A stretch of DNA of 64,000 nucleotides. Origin: Blastococcus sp. CCUG 61487. GTDB lineage: Bacteria > Actinomycetota > Actinomycetes > Mycobacteriales > Geodermatophilaceae. The notes under the pieces are model-generated. The model was not told the origin of the DNA and did not search any database. It saw nothing but the letters and a program-made list of their open reading frames with translations. The position numbers were made by a program, and so were the translations under genes. The stretch lies in NCBI RefSeq assembly GCF_005222955.1, contig NZ_LWUA01000221.1, positions 1 through 64,000 on the forward strand, read 5' to 3'. Shown in pieces: positions 16,492-25,179 of the stretch (position 1 is its first letter; each line of letters starts with the position of its first letter).

Positions 16492-18014
16492 GGCAGCTCC
16501 ACGTTCTCGAAGTTGATCGCCTTGTCCGCGCGGATCTGGTAGCCCGACAGCCCGGGCGCCCACGCCTGCACGACGTCGGGGTTGTAGAGGTAGAGGTAGG
16601 AGACGTCGTCGACGATGAGCTGCGCGGCCTGGTCGTAGATCTCCTTGCGCGCCTCGTCGTCGGTCTCCGTGGAGCCCTGCACCAGCAGCTCGTCGACCTG
16701 CGGGTTGCTGTAGCCCTGGTAGTTGTTCGGGCCGTCGGTCTGGTGCTGCTCCTGGTAGTAGGCCGCCGGGTCCAGGTTGCCCAGCCAGCCCAGGTAGAAG
16801 GCGTCGAAGTCGCCCTCGCCCTGGCGGTCCAGCCAGGCGGCGAAGTCCAGCGTCTCGATCTCCACCTGGACGCCGATCTCCTCGAGCTGGCTGGCGATGA
16901 CCTGCGCCGCCGTCACCGTCTCGGGGTACTCGTCGGTGACCATGAGCCCCATGGTCAGCGGGGTCGCGACGCCGGCCTGCTCGAGCAGCTGCCGCGCCTG
17001 GTCGACGTCCCGCTCGAACGGCTCGTAGTCGTAGTAGAAGAAGCTGTCCTCGGGGATCGCGGTCTGGTTGGGCTCGGCCGCGCCGAACCAGGCGGCCTCG
17101 GCCACCGCCTCGCGGTCGATCGCGAAGGAGATCGCCCGCCGGACGTCTCGGTTGTCGAACGGCGGCCGGTCGTAGTTCATGGACATGTACCAGTAGTCGA
17201 CGCTCGGCGTGGTCTGCAGCGCGACCGAGTCGTCGTCGGCCAGCGCCTCGATCCGCTGCGGCGGCACGTTGTCGGTCCACTGCACCTCGCCGTTCTGCAG
17301 CGCGGTCAGCGCCGCGGCCGGCTCGGTGATGTAGCGGAACTCGACCCCGCCGATGCTCGGCTCCCCGCCCCAGTAGTCCTCGAACGCGGTCAGCGTGGTG
17401 CGGCTGGCGTCGGACCCTTCCAGCCGGAACGGACCGGTCCCGTTCGCCTCGGTCTGCAGGTCGAGGTCCTCGGCGGCACCCTCGGGGAGGATCGCCATCC
17501 CCTTGAACGAGCCGATCCGCTCCAGCAGGTTCGGGGTCGGCTGGGAGAGCGTGATGACGACGGTCTGCGGGCCGTCGGCCTCGACGGACTCGACGTTCTG
17601 GAACCTGAAGGAGTTGCTCAGCTCCTCGTCGATGATCCGGTTGTAGGAGTAGACGACGTCGGCGGAGTCGAACTCGCTGCCGTCGTGGAAGGTGACGTCG
17701 TCGCGGAGGGTGAACGTCCAGGTCAGCTGGTCGTCGCTGGTCTCCCACGACTCGGCGAGGCTGGCCTCCATCGTGAGGTCCTCGGCGCTGGGGGCGACCA
17801 GGGTGTCGTAGACGTTCTCCAGCACCTGGAAGCTCGCGTACGCCGTCGTGACGTGCGGGTCCAACTGGTCGGGCTGGGCGCTGACGGCGGCGACCAGCGT
17901 CTCGCCGTCGCCACCCCCTCCCCCGCCGCCCGTGTCGACGGACTCACCACCTCCGCAGGCGGTGAGCAGCAGGGCGCCGGTGGCGGCGAGGGCGAGAGGT
18001 CGGGTGGCGCGCAC
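16488..18014 (-). CDS. Peptide/solute-binding lipoprotein (family 5)
   Basis: A 508-residue extracellular lipoprotein. The signal peptide ends in the lipobox LLTACGGG (Cys about 19), followed by a Gly-rich spacer. The SBP_bac_5 fold then starts with LVAAVSAQPDQLDPHVTTAY and has WTFTLRDDVTFHDGSEFDSADVV-type residues near 100-125. It captures peptides or related solutes for the permease. GTG at 18014 chosen because GGAGG lies 5 nt upstream; a longer frame adds an implausible N-terminus. First gene of the five-gene importer operon; substrate unknown. Confidence 0.92.
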   Translation of the reverse strand: MRATRPLALAATGALLLTACGGGESVDTGGGGGGGDGETLVAAVSAQPDQLDPHVTTAYASFQVLENVYDTLVAPSAEDLTMEASLAESWETSDDQLTWTFTLRDDVTFHDGSEFDSADVVYSYNRIIDEELSNSFRFQNVESVEADGPQTVVITLSQPTPNLLERIGSFKGMAILPEGAAEDLDLQTEANGTGPFRLEGSDASRTTLTAFEDYWGGEPSIGGVEFRYITEPAAALTALQNGEVQWTDNVPPQRIEALADDDSVALQTTPSVDYWYMSMNYDRPPFDNRDVRRAISFAIDREAVAEAAWFGAAEPNQTAIPEDSFFYYDYEPFERDVDQARQLLEQAGVATPLTMGLMVTDEYPETVTAAQVIASQLEEIGVQVEIETLDFAAWLDRQGEGDFDAFYLGWLGNLDPAAYYQEQHQTDGPNNYQGYSNPQVDELLVQGSTETDDEARKEIYDQAAQLIVDDVSYLYLYNPDVVQAWAPGLSGYQIRADKAINFENVELP

Positions 18015-18146
18015 GGTGGCCTCCGGAGCATCGAGGTTCGTCGTCCGCCCTCGACCATTCCCCCGTTCGCGCAGGTCGGCCAGCCGAGATGCGCCCTGCG
18101 CCACATCGTTGCGGCTTCGCAACCTCCGCCGCGACGTTCCGTTTGC

Positions 18147-18967
18147 TCAGTCGATCGTCGGTTGGCTGCTCGAGCTGTCGTGGAGAGCGGTGGGTCCGTA
18201 CGGGTGCTGCGCCTTGCTCAGCGGCCCGCCGTCCAGCCGGGCGTGGATGACCAGCCGCTGCCGCGCGGAGTACTCGGGGTGGCAGGTGGTCAGCGTCAGG
18301 TAGGCGCCGGTCGCGGGCGCGCTCGTCGCGGCGTCCGGCGTCGGCGAGATGACCTCGATGTCGGTCGGCCGGACGATCCGCCGCCCCGGGATGCCGCTGG
18401 GGTCGGCACCGAGATCACCCGTCGCGGCGTCGCCGAGCACCCGGTAGACGAACCAGCTGTCCACCGTCTCGACGACGATCGGGTCTCCCGCCTGCAGGAG
18501 GTCGAGCTCCAGGAACGGGGACCCCTTGCCGACCCGGTGCCCGGCCAGCGCGACGTTGCCCTGCTGCCCCGGCATCGCGGTGCCGGCGTAGTGGCCGGGT
18601 CCCTGGCCAGCACCTCGTCGCTGGTGCCTTCGAGGACGACGCGCGCGTAGTCCTGCCCCAGCCGCGGGATGCGCAGGACGCCGAAGGCGTCGCCGATCTC
18701 GATGCGGGTGATCGACGGCGGCCCCTCGGCGGCGCGCTCGCCGACGCGATCCCACTCCTCGTACAGCTCCTGGCTGAGCCGGTCCTGCTGCCGATCGGCC
18801 ACCACGTCGGTGACGACGAGTTCGTAGCCCACGAACAGCAGCGCGACCAGGCCTCCGGTCACGAGGAGCTCGCCGACGGTCCGGACGATCGCCGGCCAGC
18901 GCGGCGGGCGCGTCCGGGAGACGACCTGCGGCGGGTCCAGCCCGTCCGCGGGTTCGGTGTGCGTCAT
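18147..18967 (-). pseudogene. Class E sortase, frameshifted copy
   Basis: It is closely similar along its length to the intact sortase at 20696-21490. It shares the start (MTHTEP), an N-terminal membrane helix (TVGELLVTGGLVALLFVGYE), IEIGDAFGVLRIPRLGQDYA, and, in a second frame, GHYAGTAMPGQQGNVALAGH and TLTTCHPEYSARQRLVIHAR with catalytic His, Cys and Arg. The frame breaks near 18606, where one base is missing relative to the intact copy; adding a G restores LAQGPGHY. The total length is 821 nt, not a multiple of three. It is either a recent pseudogene or a sequencing error in a short G run. Lies downstream of LAATG protein 1. Confidence 0.85.
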
Positions 18968-19003
18968 GTACCTCGTCGTCCCAGTGCTCGACGGGCGGGC
19001 CTG

Positions 19004-19041
19004 CCGGGACCCGGGATCGAGCCGGAGGGCTCGGGTCCCGG
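19004..19041 (-). terminator. Hairpin between LAATG protein 1 and its sortase
   Basis: CCGGGACCCG at 19004-19013 pairs perfectly with CGGGTCCCGG at 19032-19041, with an inner AGCC/GGCT stem. It lies 17 bp after the surface-protein stop and about 37 bp before the sortase start. It probably attenuates read-through so that more substrate than sortase is made (inference). The second cassette has an equivalent hairpin. Confidence 0.6.
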
Positions 19042-19058
19042 GTCCGCGAGGGGATGGG

Positions 19059-20204
19059 TCAGGCGGCGGCGCGGCGACGGGCCACGACGATCAGACCTGC
19101 ACCCAGGCCGAGGGCGGCGAGACCACCGATGACCGGGACGGCGACGTCGGCGCCGGTCGCCGCGAGGGTCGCCTGCGCGGCAGTCACCTGCCCGACCGTC
19201 GCGACACCGCCGGCGGACACCGTGATGGGCAGGGTGACGTGCCTGAGAGCACCGTTGGAGTCGTGCCCCGACGCGACCAGGGTGTGGGCGCCCGCCGCCA
19301 GCCCGGCCGGGACGGTGACCTCGACGGAGAACGCGCCGTCCGGACCGGCGACGATCGTGGTCAGCACCTGGGGCGTGGAGTAGACGGAGACGGTGACGGT
19401 GGACCCGGGCGCGTAGCCCTGACCCGTGACCCGCACCTTGGCACCCGGCTGGACGGCCCCGGGGGCCGCGCCGGTCATCGTCAGGTCACCGTTCTTCGCC
19501 GGCACCGACGCGGGCGGGGCGAGCGCCGGGATCTTGCCGGTACGCGCCGCGGCGACCGACTCCTCGCCCTCGTTCCCCTTGGCGTCGATGGCGCGGACCA
19601 GGAACAGGTAGTCGTAGCCCGCGATCGGCATGACCGAGCAGGTGAGCGCCGAGGTGAGGCACGACTCCACGTACCCGTCCTCGCCGACGACGGCGTCCAC
19701 CTGGTAGCCGGCCAGCGGATAGGTGCCCGTGGACGTGGGCGCGGTCCAGGAGACGACGAGCATGCCGTCGACCAGCTCCGCCGTGGGGACGCCGGGCACG
19801 CCCGGGCGCACGAAGGGCGTGCCCTTGGCCTCCGCCGACCAGTCGTAGCCCGGTGCGCCCACACGCACCGTGTACTCGGTGCCGTTCACCAGCGGGTCGC
19901 CGCTCGCGAGCTGGTCGATCTCGAAGACGGCGTCGAAGCCGTTCGCCGGCTCCGGGTCGACCGCGGGGATGGGGTCGCTGCCGTTGATCGAGTACTCCCA
20001 GCTGGTCGGCACGGGATCGTCGTCGGAGTCGTAGCTGACGAAGACGACCAGGCCCTGGTCGACGCCTTCGACGGCCTGGATCGTGGGCGCGGGGTAGCCG
20101 GCGGCCTGGGCCACCCCGGTCGCGCCCAGCAGGGCCGTTGACAGTCCGATCGTGGCGGCGGCCAGGACGCCGAGCGCACGACGGGGTGATGACGTGAGCT
20201 GCAC
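19059..20204 (-). CDS. LAATG cell-wall-anchored surface protein 1 (sortase E substrate)
   Basis: A 381-residue exported protein. The signal peptide (RRALGVLAAATIGLSTALL ending VAQAAG) covers residues 1-31. Two fibronectin-III-like beta domains follow (about 35-130 and 135-235, each with YxxxVRA/VxxVDAVV strands and one Cys pair), then an Ig/IPT-like domain (about 250-335). The sorting signal LAATG at 347-351 precedes a hydrophobic stretch and the tail VARRRAAA. Class E sortases prefer LAxTG, so the downstream sortase is its presumed partner. GTG start with a GGAG-type site. Nearly the same architecture as protein 2. Confidence 0.85.
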   Translation of the reverse strand: MQLTSSPRRALGVLAAATIGLSTALLGATGVAQAAGYPAPTIQAVEGVDQGLVVFVSYDSDDDPVPTSWEYSINGSDPIPAVDPEPANGFDAVFEIDQLASGDPLVNGTEYTVRVGAPGYDWSAEAKGTPFVRPGVPGVPTAELVDGMLVVSWTAPTSTGTYPLAGYQVDAVVGEDGYVESCLTSALTCSVMPIAGYDYLFLVRAIDAKGNEGEESVAAARTGKIPALAPPASVPAKNGDLTMTGAAPGAVQPGAKVRVTGQGYAPGSTVTVSVYSTPQVLTTIVAGPDGAFSVEVTVPAGLAAGAHTLVASGHDSNGALRHVTLPITVSAGGVATVGQVTAAQATLAATGADVAVPVIGGLAALGLGAGLIVVARRRAAA

Positions 20205-20527
20205 GTCCTGCTCCCTCTGAGGTTCCCGGAGTGCCGGGGAATGGGCGGCCGGTGCTCCGGACCGGGGAGCACGACACCACGCGGACGCCGCCCGCGCCAT
20301 GCGCGGAGCGCACCGTTACGAAACTGACATGTCCGCACGAAGGTGCAGGTCACCGGCGGGCGTTCCGGAGCCGGAACCCGACGAAGCGCCGCCCGTCGCG
20401 TTGTCCGATGTTGTCGACGCCGCCGCCCTCTCGCAGTTGATCATCGTCTGCGTGCAGCTGGCCGCGGCGCGCCGTGCCGTGTCGCGTGCAGCGAGACGAT
20501 GATCAACTCGGGAAGGAGGCGCCGAAC
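20205..20527. other. 323-bp spacer between the two sortase cassettes
   Basis: No gene seen. It must contain the promoter of LAATG protein 1 at its left side and carries the 74-bp inverted repeat at 20435-20508. The remainder is GC-rich sequence without other recognisable structure. Confidence 0.5.
20435..20508. repeat. 74-bp inverted repeat, copy 1
   Basis: AGTTGATCATCGTCT at 20435-20449 pairs perfectly with 20494-20508. The outer arms and the overall 74-bp length are identical to the element at 58144-58217. It lies 19 bp beyond the end of the small membrane-protein gene, so it could act as the terminator of the second sortase cassette. The conservation of both arms at two distant sites suggests a dispersed element. 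Confidence 0.75.
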
Positions 20528-20683
20528 TCAGTCGACCGTCACCTCGTTGAACGGCAACCGCGGCTCCACCCACGGGAAGACGACGAACAGCAGCAGCGCC
20601 ACCACCGCGAACACGAGCACGAGGGCCTGCGCCGTCTTCAGTGCCGTGCCGCCGGGCAGGTGCCGCCAGATCCAGCCGTACAT
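20528..20683 (-). CDS. 51-residue single-pass membrane protein downstream of sortase
   Basis: A short gene: MYGWIWRHLPGGTALKTAQA, then a hydrophobic helix (LVLVFAVVALLLFVVFPWV), then PRLPFNEVTVD. ATG at 20683 with GGAGA 6 nt upstream and 12 bp after the sortase stop, so it is clearly in the operon. I recall similar tiny proteins (MYxWIWRxLPG ... FPWVEPxLPF) next to class E sortases in other actinobacteria, though no function is assigned. An assembly or anchoring partner of the sortase is a possibility only. The frameshifted sortase cassette has no such gene. Confidence 0.8.
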   Translation of the reverse strand: MYGWIWRHLPGGTALKTAQALVLVFAVVALLLFVVFPWVEPRLPFNEVTVD

Positions 20684-20695
20684 GCTCGTCTCCTG

Positions 20696-21490
20696 TCAGC
20701 GCTCGTAGAGGGCCGCGGGCCCGTCCGGCCACTCCACCTTGCTCAGCGGTCCGCCGTCCAGCCGGGCGTGGATGATCAACCGCTGCCGCGCGGAGTACTC
20801 GGGGTGGCAGGTGGTCAGCGTCAGGTACGCGCCGGTCGCCGGCGCGCTCGCCGCGGCCTCCGGCGTCGGCGAGATGACCTCGATGTCGGTCGGCCGGACG
20901 ATGTGCCGTCCGGGGATCCCGCTGGGGTCGGCGTCCAGGTCACCGGTCGCGGCGTCGCCGAGCACCCGGTAGACGAACCAGCTGTCCACCGTCTCGACGA
21001 CGATCGGGTCACCGGCCTGCAGGAGGTCGAGTTCCAGGAACGGCGACCCCTTGCCCACCCGGTGCCCGGCCAGCGCGACGTTGCCCTGCTCCCCCGGCAT
21101 CGCCGTCCCGGCGTAGTGGCCCGGGCCCTGCGCGAGCACCGTCTCGCTGGTGCCCTCGAGGATCACGCGGGCGTAGTCCTGGCCCAATCGCGGGATGCGG
21201 ATGACACCGAAGGCGTCGCCGATCTCGACGCGGGTGAGCTCCTGCGGCTGCACGTCCGCCCGGTCCCACTCCTCGTACAGCTCCTGGCTGAGCTGCTCCT
21301 GCGTGCGCTCGGCGATCACATCGGTCACGAGCAGTTCGTAGACCACGAAGAGCAGCGCGACCAGACCTCCGGTCACGAGGAGCTCACCGGCGGTGCGGAT
21401 GACCCCCGGCCAGCGCGACGGACGAGTCCGGGCGACGACCCGCGGAGGGGGCGGTGGCCCCACTCGATCCATGGGCTCGGTGTGTGTCAT
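20696..21490 (-). CDS. Class E sortase, intact copy
   Basis: A 264-residue membrane-anchored transpeptidase. A cytoplasmic Pro-rich N-terminus is followed by a membrane helix at about 30-52, then the sortase barrel. Catalytic residues are His in ALAGHRVG (about 143), Cys in TLTTCHPEYS (about 227) and Arg in SARQR about 8 residues later. The TLTTC motif and the N-terminal anchor mark class E. It should cleave LAxTG signals and attach the protein to peptidoglycan. It follows LAATG protein 2 by 119 bp, with a hairpin between, and precedes the 51-residue membrane protein. Confidence 0.93.
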   Translation of the reverse strand: MTHTEPMDRVGPPPPPRVVARTRPSRWPGVIRTAGELLVTGGLVALLFVVYELLVTDVIAERTQEQLSQELYEEWDRADVQPQELTRVEIGDAFGVIRIPRLGQDYARVILEGTSETVLAQGPGHYAGTAMPGEQGNVALAGHRVGKGSPFLELDLLQAGDPIVVETVDSWFVYRVLGDAATGDLDADPSGIPGRHIVRPTDIEVISPTPEAAASAPATGAYLTLTTCHPEYSARQRLIIHARLDGGPLSKVEWPDGPAALYER

Positions 21491-21556
21491 CTGCCTCGTC
21501 GTCCTGGTGCTCGTCGCACTCGGGGTGCCCGTCGTACTCGGTGCTCGTCGTGCCGG

Positions 21557-21596
21557 GGACCCGGACCCCGAGCCGAAGGGCTGGGGGTCCGGGTCC
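21557..21596 (-). terminator. Hairpin between LAATG protein 2 and its sortase
   Basis: GGACCCGGACCCC at 21557-21569 pairs perfectly with 21584-21596, with an inner AGCC/GGCT stem in the loop. It lies 13 bp after the surface-protein stop and 66 bp before the sortase start. Same position and same inner loop as the hairpin of cassette 1, but the stem sequence has diverged while keeping pairing, which supports a functional RNA or terminator. Confidence 0.65.
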
Positions 21597-21609
21597 GCGA
21601 GGGGATGGA

Positions 21610-22752
21610 TCAGGCGGCGGCGCGGCGGCGAGCCACGACGATCAGCCCGCCGCCCAGCCCGAGAGCGACGATGCCACCCAGCACCGGAAGGGCGACGTCG
21701 GCACCCGTGGCGGCGAGGGTCGCCTCCGCGGCCACCGTGGCGACGCCCGCGTCGGACACCGTGATCGGCAGGTTGACGTAGCGGAGCACGCCGCTGGCGT
21801 CGACGCCGGAGGCGACCAGCGTGTGGTTGCCCTTCGCGAGCCCGGCCGGGACGGTCACCTCGACGGAGAACTTCCCGTCGGGGCCGGCGACGGCCGTCGT
21901 CAGGACCTGGGGGGTCGAGTAGACGGCGATCGAGACGGTCGAGCCAGGGGCGTAGCCCTCACCGCTCACTGTCACCTTCGCACCCGGGGCGACGGCGCCG
22001 GGCTGCGCGCCGGTGATCGTCAGGTCGCCGTTCTTGGCCGGCACCGAGGCCGGGGTGGAGATGGCCGGGATCTTGCCGGTCGGAGCCGCGGCGCCGGCCT
22101 CGTCCCCCACGTTGCCCTTGTCGTCCACGGCCGAGACGAAGAAGTGGTACGACCAGCCCGGGACCACGGGGACGGTGCAGGTGAGCGCAGCGGTACGGCA
22201 CTGCTCCGCGTGGCCGCCCCCCTCGCCCATGGTCACGCCGGCGCCGACGACGTACTCCTTGATCGGGTAGGTACCCACGACGGTGGCCGCGGTCCACGTG
22301 AGAGTGGCTGTGCCGTTGCCGAGCTGCACGGTCGGGACGCCGGGCACACCCGGGCGCGCGAACGGCGTGCCGCTCTTCGGCGCGGACCAGGGACCCGCGT
22401 GGTCCTCGTCCTCGACACCGCGGACGACGACGTCGTACTCGTCACCGTTCGCGAGCCCGTCGATCTCGAAGACGGCGTCGAAACCGCTCTGGTCGTCGGG
22501 GTCGGTCACCGCCGCGACGGGCGTCGTCCCGCCGTCCAGCGAGTACTCCCAGCTCGACGGGTAGATGCCGTCCGCGTCGGCGCTGACGAAGACCCGCAGG
22601 CCTTCGTCGATGCCCTCGACGGCCTCGATGGTGGGCGTGCCGATGCCGGCGGCCTGGGCCACCCCGGTGACACCGAGCAATGCCGTGGACAGCCCGACCG
22701 TGCCGGCGGCCAGGAGGCCGAGCGCACGACGGGGTGATGACGTGAGCTGCAC
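21610..22752 (-). CDS. LAATG cell-wall-anchored surface protein 2 (sortase E substrate)
   Basis: A 380-residue protein, paralogue of surface protein 1. The signal peptide is RRALGLLAAGTVGLSTALL (ending VAQAAG). Two fibronectin-III-like domains follow, with WEYSLDGGTTPV and WSYHFFVSAVDDKGN as typical strands and a Cys pair (EQCRTAALTC). A third Ig/IPT-like domain contains GAKVTVSGEGYAPGSTVSI. The sorting signal LAATG at 346-350 is followed by a hydrophobic helix and VARRRAAA. GTG start with a GGGAG site. First gene of the intact cassette; its promoter must lie within the 295 bp up to the acyl-CoA dehydrogenase stop, where I see nothing else apart from a terminator. Confidence 0.85.
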   Translation of the reverse strand: MQLTSSPRRALGLLAAGTVGLSTALLGVTGVAQAAGIGTPTIEAVEGIDEGLRVFVSADADGIYPSSWEYSLDGGTTPVAAVTDPDDQSGFDAVFEIDGLANGDEYDVVVRGVEDEDHAGPWSAPKSGTPFARPGVPGVPTVQLGNGTATLTWTAATVVGTYPIKEYVVGAGVTMGEGGGHAEQCRTAALTCTVPVVPGWSYHFFVSAVDDKGNVGDEAGAAAPTGKIPAISTPASVPAKNGDLTITGAQPGAVAPGAKVTVSGEGYAPGSTVSIAVYSTPQVLTTAVAGPDGKFSVEVTVPAGLAKGNHTLVASGVDASGVLRYVNLPITVSDAGVATVAAEATLAATGADVALPVLGGIVALGLGGGLIVVARRRAAA

Positions 22753-23004
22753 GTCGACTCCCTCTGTGGGTTCCCCGGAGCGCCGGGGCGGGCGTCCGGC
22801 GATCCGGACGCGACAAGAAACCACGGCGCGCCCTCCTGCCCACGCCACGCCACGCGTCCGCAGTACGCGTGTTGCACAGCGCAACGAAAATGACGTCCCG
22901 GGGTGAACGCGCAGCTCACGAGGGTGCGATCTGAACCCGAAACCCCGACGAAGCGGAACGCTCCGGTTGTCGAATGCTGTGCCCGAGGGACCCGGGAACG
23001 ACGA

Positions 23005-23038
23005 CGGCCGCCGTCCCCAGGGTGGGGGACGGCGGCCG
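23005..23038 (-). terminator. Terminator hairpin after acyl-CoA dehydrogenase
   Basis: CGGCCGCCGTCCCC at 23005-23018 pairs perfectly with 23025-23038 around a 6-nt loop, starting 9 bp after the stop codon of the leftward dehydrogenase gene. No T-tract. Confidence 0.7.
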
Positions 23039-23047
23039 ACGCGGACG

Positions 23048-24262
23048 TCAGCGGATGTGCACGCCCGAGATGGTGCGCGCGATGACCAGCCGCTGGATCT
23101 CCGAGGTGCCCTCGAAGATCGTGTAGATCTTGGCGTCGCGCGCCATCCGCTCGACCGGGTAGTCGCGGGTGTAGCCGTTGCCGCCCAGGATCTGCATCGC
23201 CTGCTCGGTCACCCGCACGGCGGTCTCGCCGGCGACGAGCTTGGACATCGAGCCCTCGGCCGCGGTGAACTGCTGGCCGTTCTGCGCCATCCACGCGGCC
23301 CGCCAGACCAGCAGCCGGGCGGCGTCGATGGAGGTCCTCATGTCGGCGAGCATGAAGGCGATCGCCTGGTTCTCGATGATCGCGCGGCCGAACTGCTCGC
23401 GCTGCTTGGCGTACTCGAGCGCGTACTCGTAGGCCGCCCGCGCGACGCCGACGGCCTGCGCGCCCACCGCGGGCCGGGTGCGCTCGAAGGTCGCCATCGA
23501 CGGCTGGGTGCGGCCGGTCTTCGCGCCCTCCCGGGCGCGGGCGAGCCGCTCCTCGAGCTTCTCCCGGCCGCCGAGCAGGCAGTTCCCCGGGATCCGGCAG
23601 TCCTCGAGCACGACCTCGGCCGTGTGCGAGGCCCGGATGCCGTGCTTGAGGAACTTCTGCCCCTGCGACAGCCCCTTCGTGCCGGGCGGGACGATGAAGC
23701 TGGCGTGCCCGCGGGCCTTGAGCTCCGGGTCGACGACGGCGCTGACGACGTGGATGTCGGCGATGCCGCCGTTGGTCGCCCACGTCTTCGTGCCGTTGAG
23801 CACCCACTCGTCGGTCTTCTCGTCGTAGACCGCGCGGGTGCGCATCGCGGCGACGTCGGACCCCGCGTCGGGCTCGGACGAGCAGAACGCGGCCACCTTG
23901 GGCTCGGCCTCGGTGCCGAACATCTGCGGCACCCACTCCCCCACCTGCTCGGGCGTGCCGTTCGCGCTCACGCCCGCGGCGGCCAGCGCCGTGCCGACGA
24001 TCGCGAGGCCGATGCCGGCGTCACCCCAGAAGAGCTCCTCCAGGGCGATCGGCAGCCCGAGCCCGGACTCCTCGAAGGACTGCGCGGCGAAGAAGTCGAT
24101 CGAGTACAGGCCGACCTTGGCCGCCTCCTGGAGGATCTCCCAGGGGGTCTCCTCCCGCTCGTCCCATTCGTGGGCCGCGGGACGGATGACGTCCTCGGCG
24201 AACTGGTGCACCCACTTCTGCAGCTCGATCTGGTCCTCGGTCAGCCCGAACGACACGGCCAT
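23048..24262 (-). CDS. Acyl-CoA dehydrogenase
   Basis: A 404-residue flavoenzyme. It has the N-terminal helical domain, the middle beta domain with [18 protein letters not shown] and [14 protein letters not shown], and the C-terminal helical domain with [20 protein letters not shown] and [21 protein letters not shown]. It ends [17 protein letters not shown], where the Glu of FEGTSE is the catalytic base position. Oxidises acyl-CoA to trans-2-enoyl-CoA using FAD. ATG at 24262 chosen at the canonical beginning of the helical domain. It lies 59 bp beyond the hydratase gene on the same strand, making it the likely last gene of the beta-oxidation operon. Confidence 0.93.
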   Translation of the reverse strand: MAVSFGLTEDQIELQKWVHQFAEDVIRPAAHEWDEREETPWEILQEAAKVGLYSIDFFAAQSFEESGLGLPIALEELFWGDAGIGLAIVGTALAAAGVSANGTPEQVGEWVPQMFGTEAEPKVAAFCSSEPDAGSDVAAMRTRAVYDEKTDEWVLNGTKTWATNGGIADIHVVSAVVDPELKARGHASFIVPPGTKGLSQGQKFLKHGIRASHTAEVVLEDCRIPGNCLLGGREKLEERLARAREGAKTGRTQPSMATFERTRPAVGAQAVGVARAAYEYALEYAKQREQFGRAIIENQAIAFMLADMRTSIDAARLLVWRAAWMAQNGQQFTAAEGSMSKLVAGETAVRVTEQAMQILGGNGYTRDYPVERMARDAKIYTIFEGTSEIQRLVIARTISGVHIR

Positions 24263-24321
24263 CAGGTGGAACCCCTCTTCATGTCCTGGTTTGCCTACCG
24301 GGCCCGTGCGGACCCGCTGTC

Positions 24322-25179
24322 TCAGCGCGTGCGGATCGTCCCGACCAGGTGGTCGGTGCCGGCCGTGGCGTTGCGCACCGCGACGTCCCAGCCCTCCGCC
24401 ACCTGGGCGGTGGACACCTCGACGGTCGAGGGGAGGAACAGCGGCTTCCTGAAGGCGACGTCGACGTCGATCGCGTCCGGCAGCCGGCCGGCGAGCGTAC
24501 CGAGCACCCGGGCCTTGACCCACATGCCGTGCGCGATCGCCCGCTTGAACCCGAACGCCTTCGCAGTCAGCCCCGACAGGTGGATCGGGTTCACGTCACC
24601 GGAGACCTTCGCATAGCGGCGCCCGGCGTCGTCCGGGACCCGCCAGGTCGCGGCCACCCGGCCCAGCGCGCCCACGGGCACGTCGAGGTCGGCCTCGGGC
24701 GCTCCGGCGGGCGCCGTCGCACCGCGGGAGAGGTAGGTCGAGCGGGAGCGCCAGACCTCCTGCCCGGCGACAGCGACGCGCGCGCACAGGTCGACGCTCG
24801 CCCCGCTGCGGTGGTTGGCGAAGCGCTCGGCCCACACCTCGAGGTCCAGCGCCTCGTCCGCACGCACCCCGCGCAGCACCTCGATCCGGTTGCGGACGTG
24901 CACCAGGCCCGGCAGCGCCAGCGGGAACGCGCGGTCGGTCATCAGCGCCATCTGCAGCGGGAAGGTGAGCATGTGCGGATAGGTCGCCGGGAGGACGTCG
25001 CCCAGCGGCAGCCGGCACACCCGCGTGTACGCCGCGAGGTGGTCGCGGTCGACGGTGACTCCGTGCCGGGCCAGGTGCGTGTCCGGCAGGTCGCCGCCCC
25101 GGCCGCGCGCGGTGACGGCGGCCTTCGCGTACAGCGCGCCCAGGTTCGGTGCGTCGTCCAGCACCGTGGTGGCGGGCAT
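24322..25179 (-). CDS. MaoC-type (R)-3-hydroxyacyl thioester dehydratase (HtdX-like)
   Basis: A 285-residue double hot-dog protein. The N-terminal half is degenerate ([20 protein letters not shown]). The C-terminal half carries the hydratase-2 motif [30 protein letters not shown] with the Asp/His pair. In mycobacteria an HtdX gene sits beside FabG4 and FadA2 in the same order seen here. ATG overlaps the FabG4-like stop by 4 bp (ATGA). Likely interconverts (R)-3-hydroxyacyl and enoyl thioesters, linking the dehydrogenase to the reductase. Confidence 0.88.
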   Translation of the reverse strand: MPATTVLDDAPNLGALYAKAAVTARGRGGDLPDTHLARHGVTVDRDHLAAYTRVCRLPLGDVLPATYPHMLTFPLQMALMTDRAFPLALPGLVHVRNRIEVLRGVRADEALDLEVWAERFANHRSGASVDLCARVAVAGQEVWRSRSTYLSRGATAPAGAPEADLDVPVGALGRVAATWRVPDDAGRRYAKVSGDVNPIHLSGLTAKAFGFKRAIAHGMWVKARVLGTLAGRLPDAIDVDVAFRKPLFLPSTVEVSTAQVAEGWDVAVRNATAGTDHLVGTIRTR

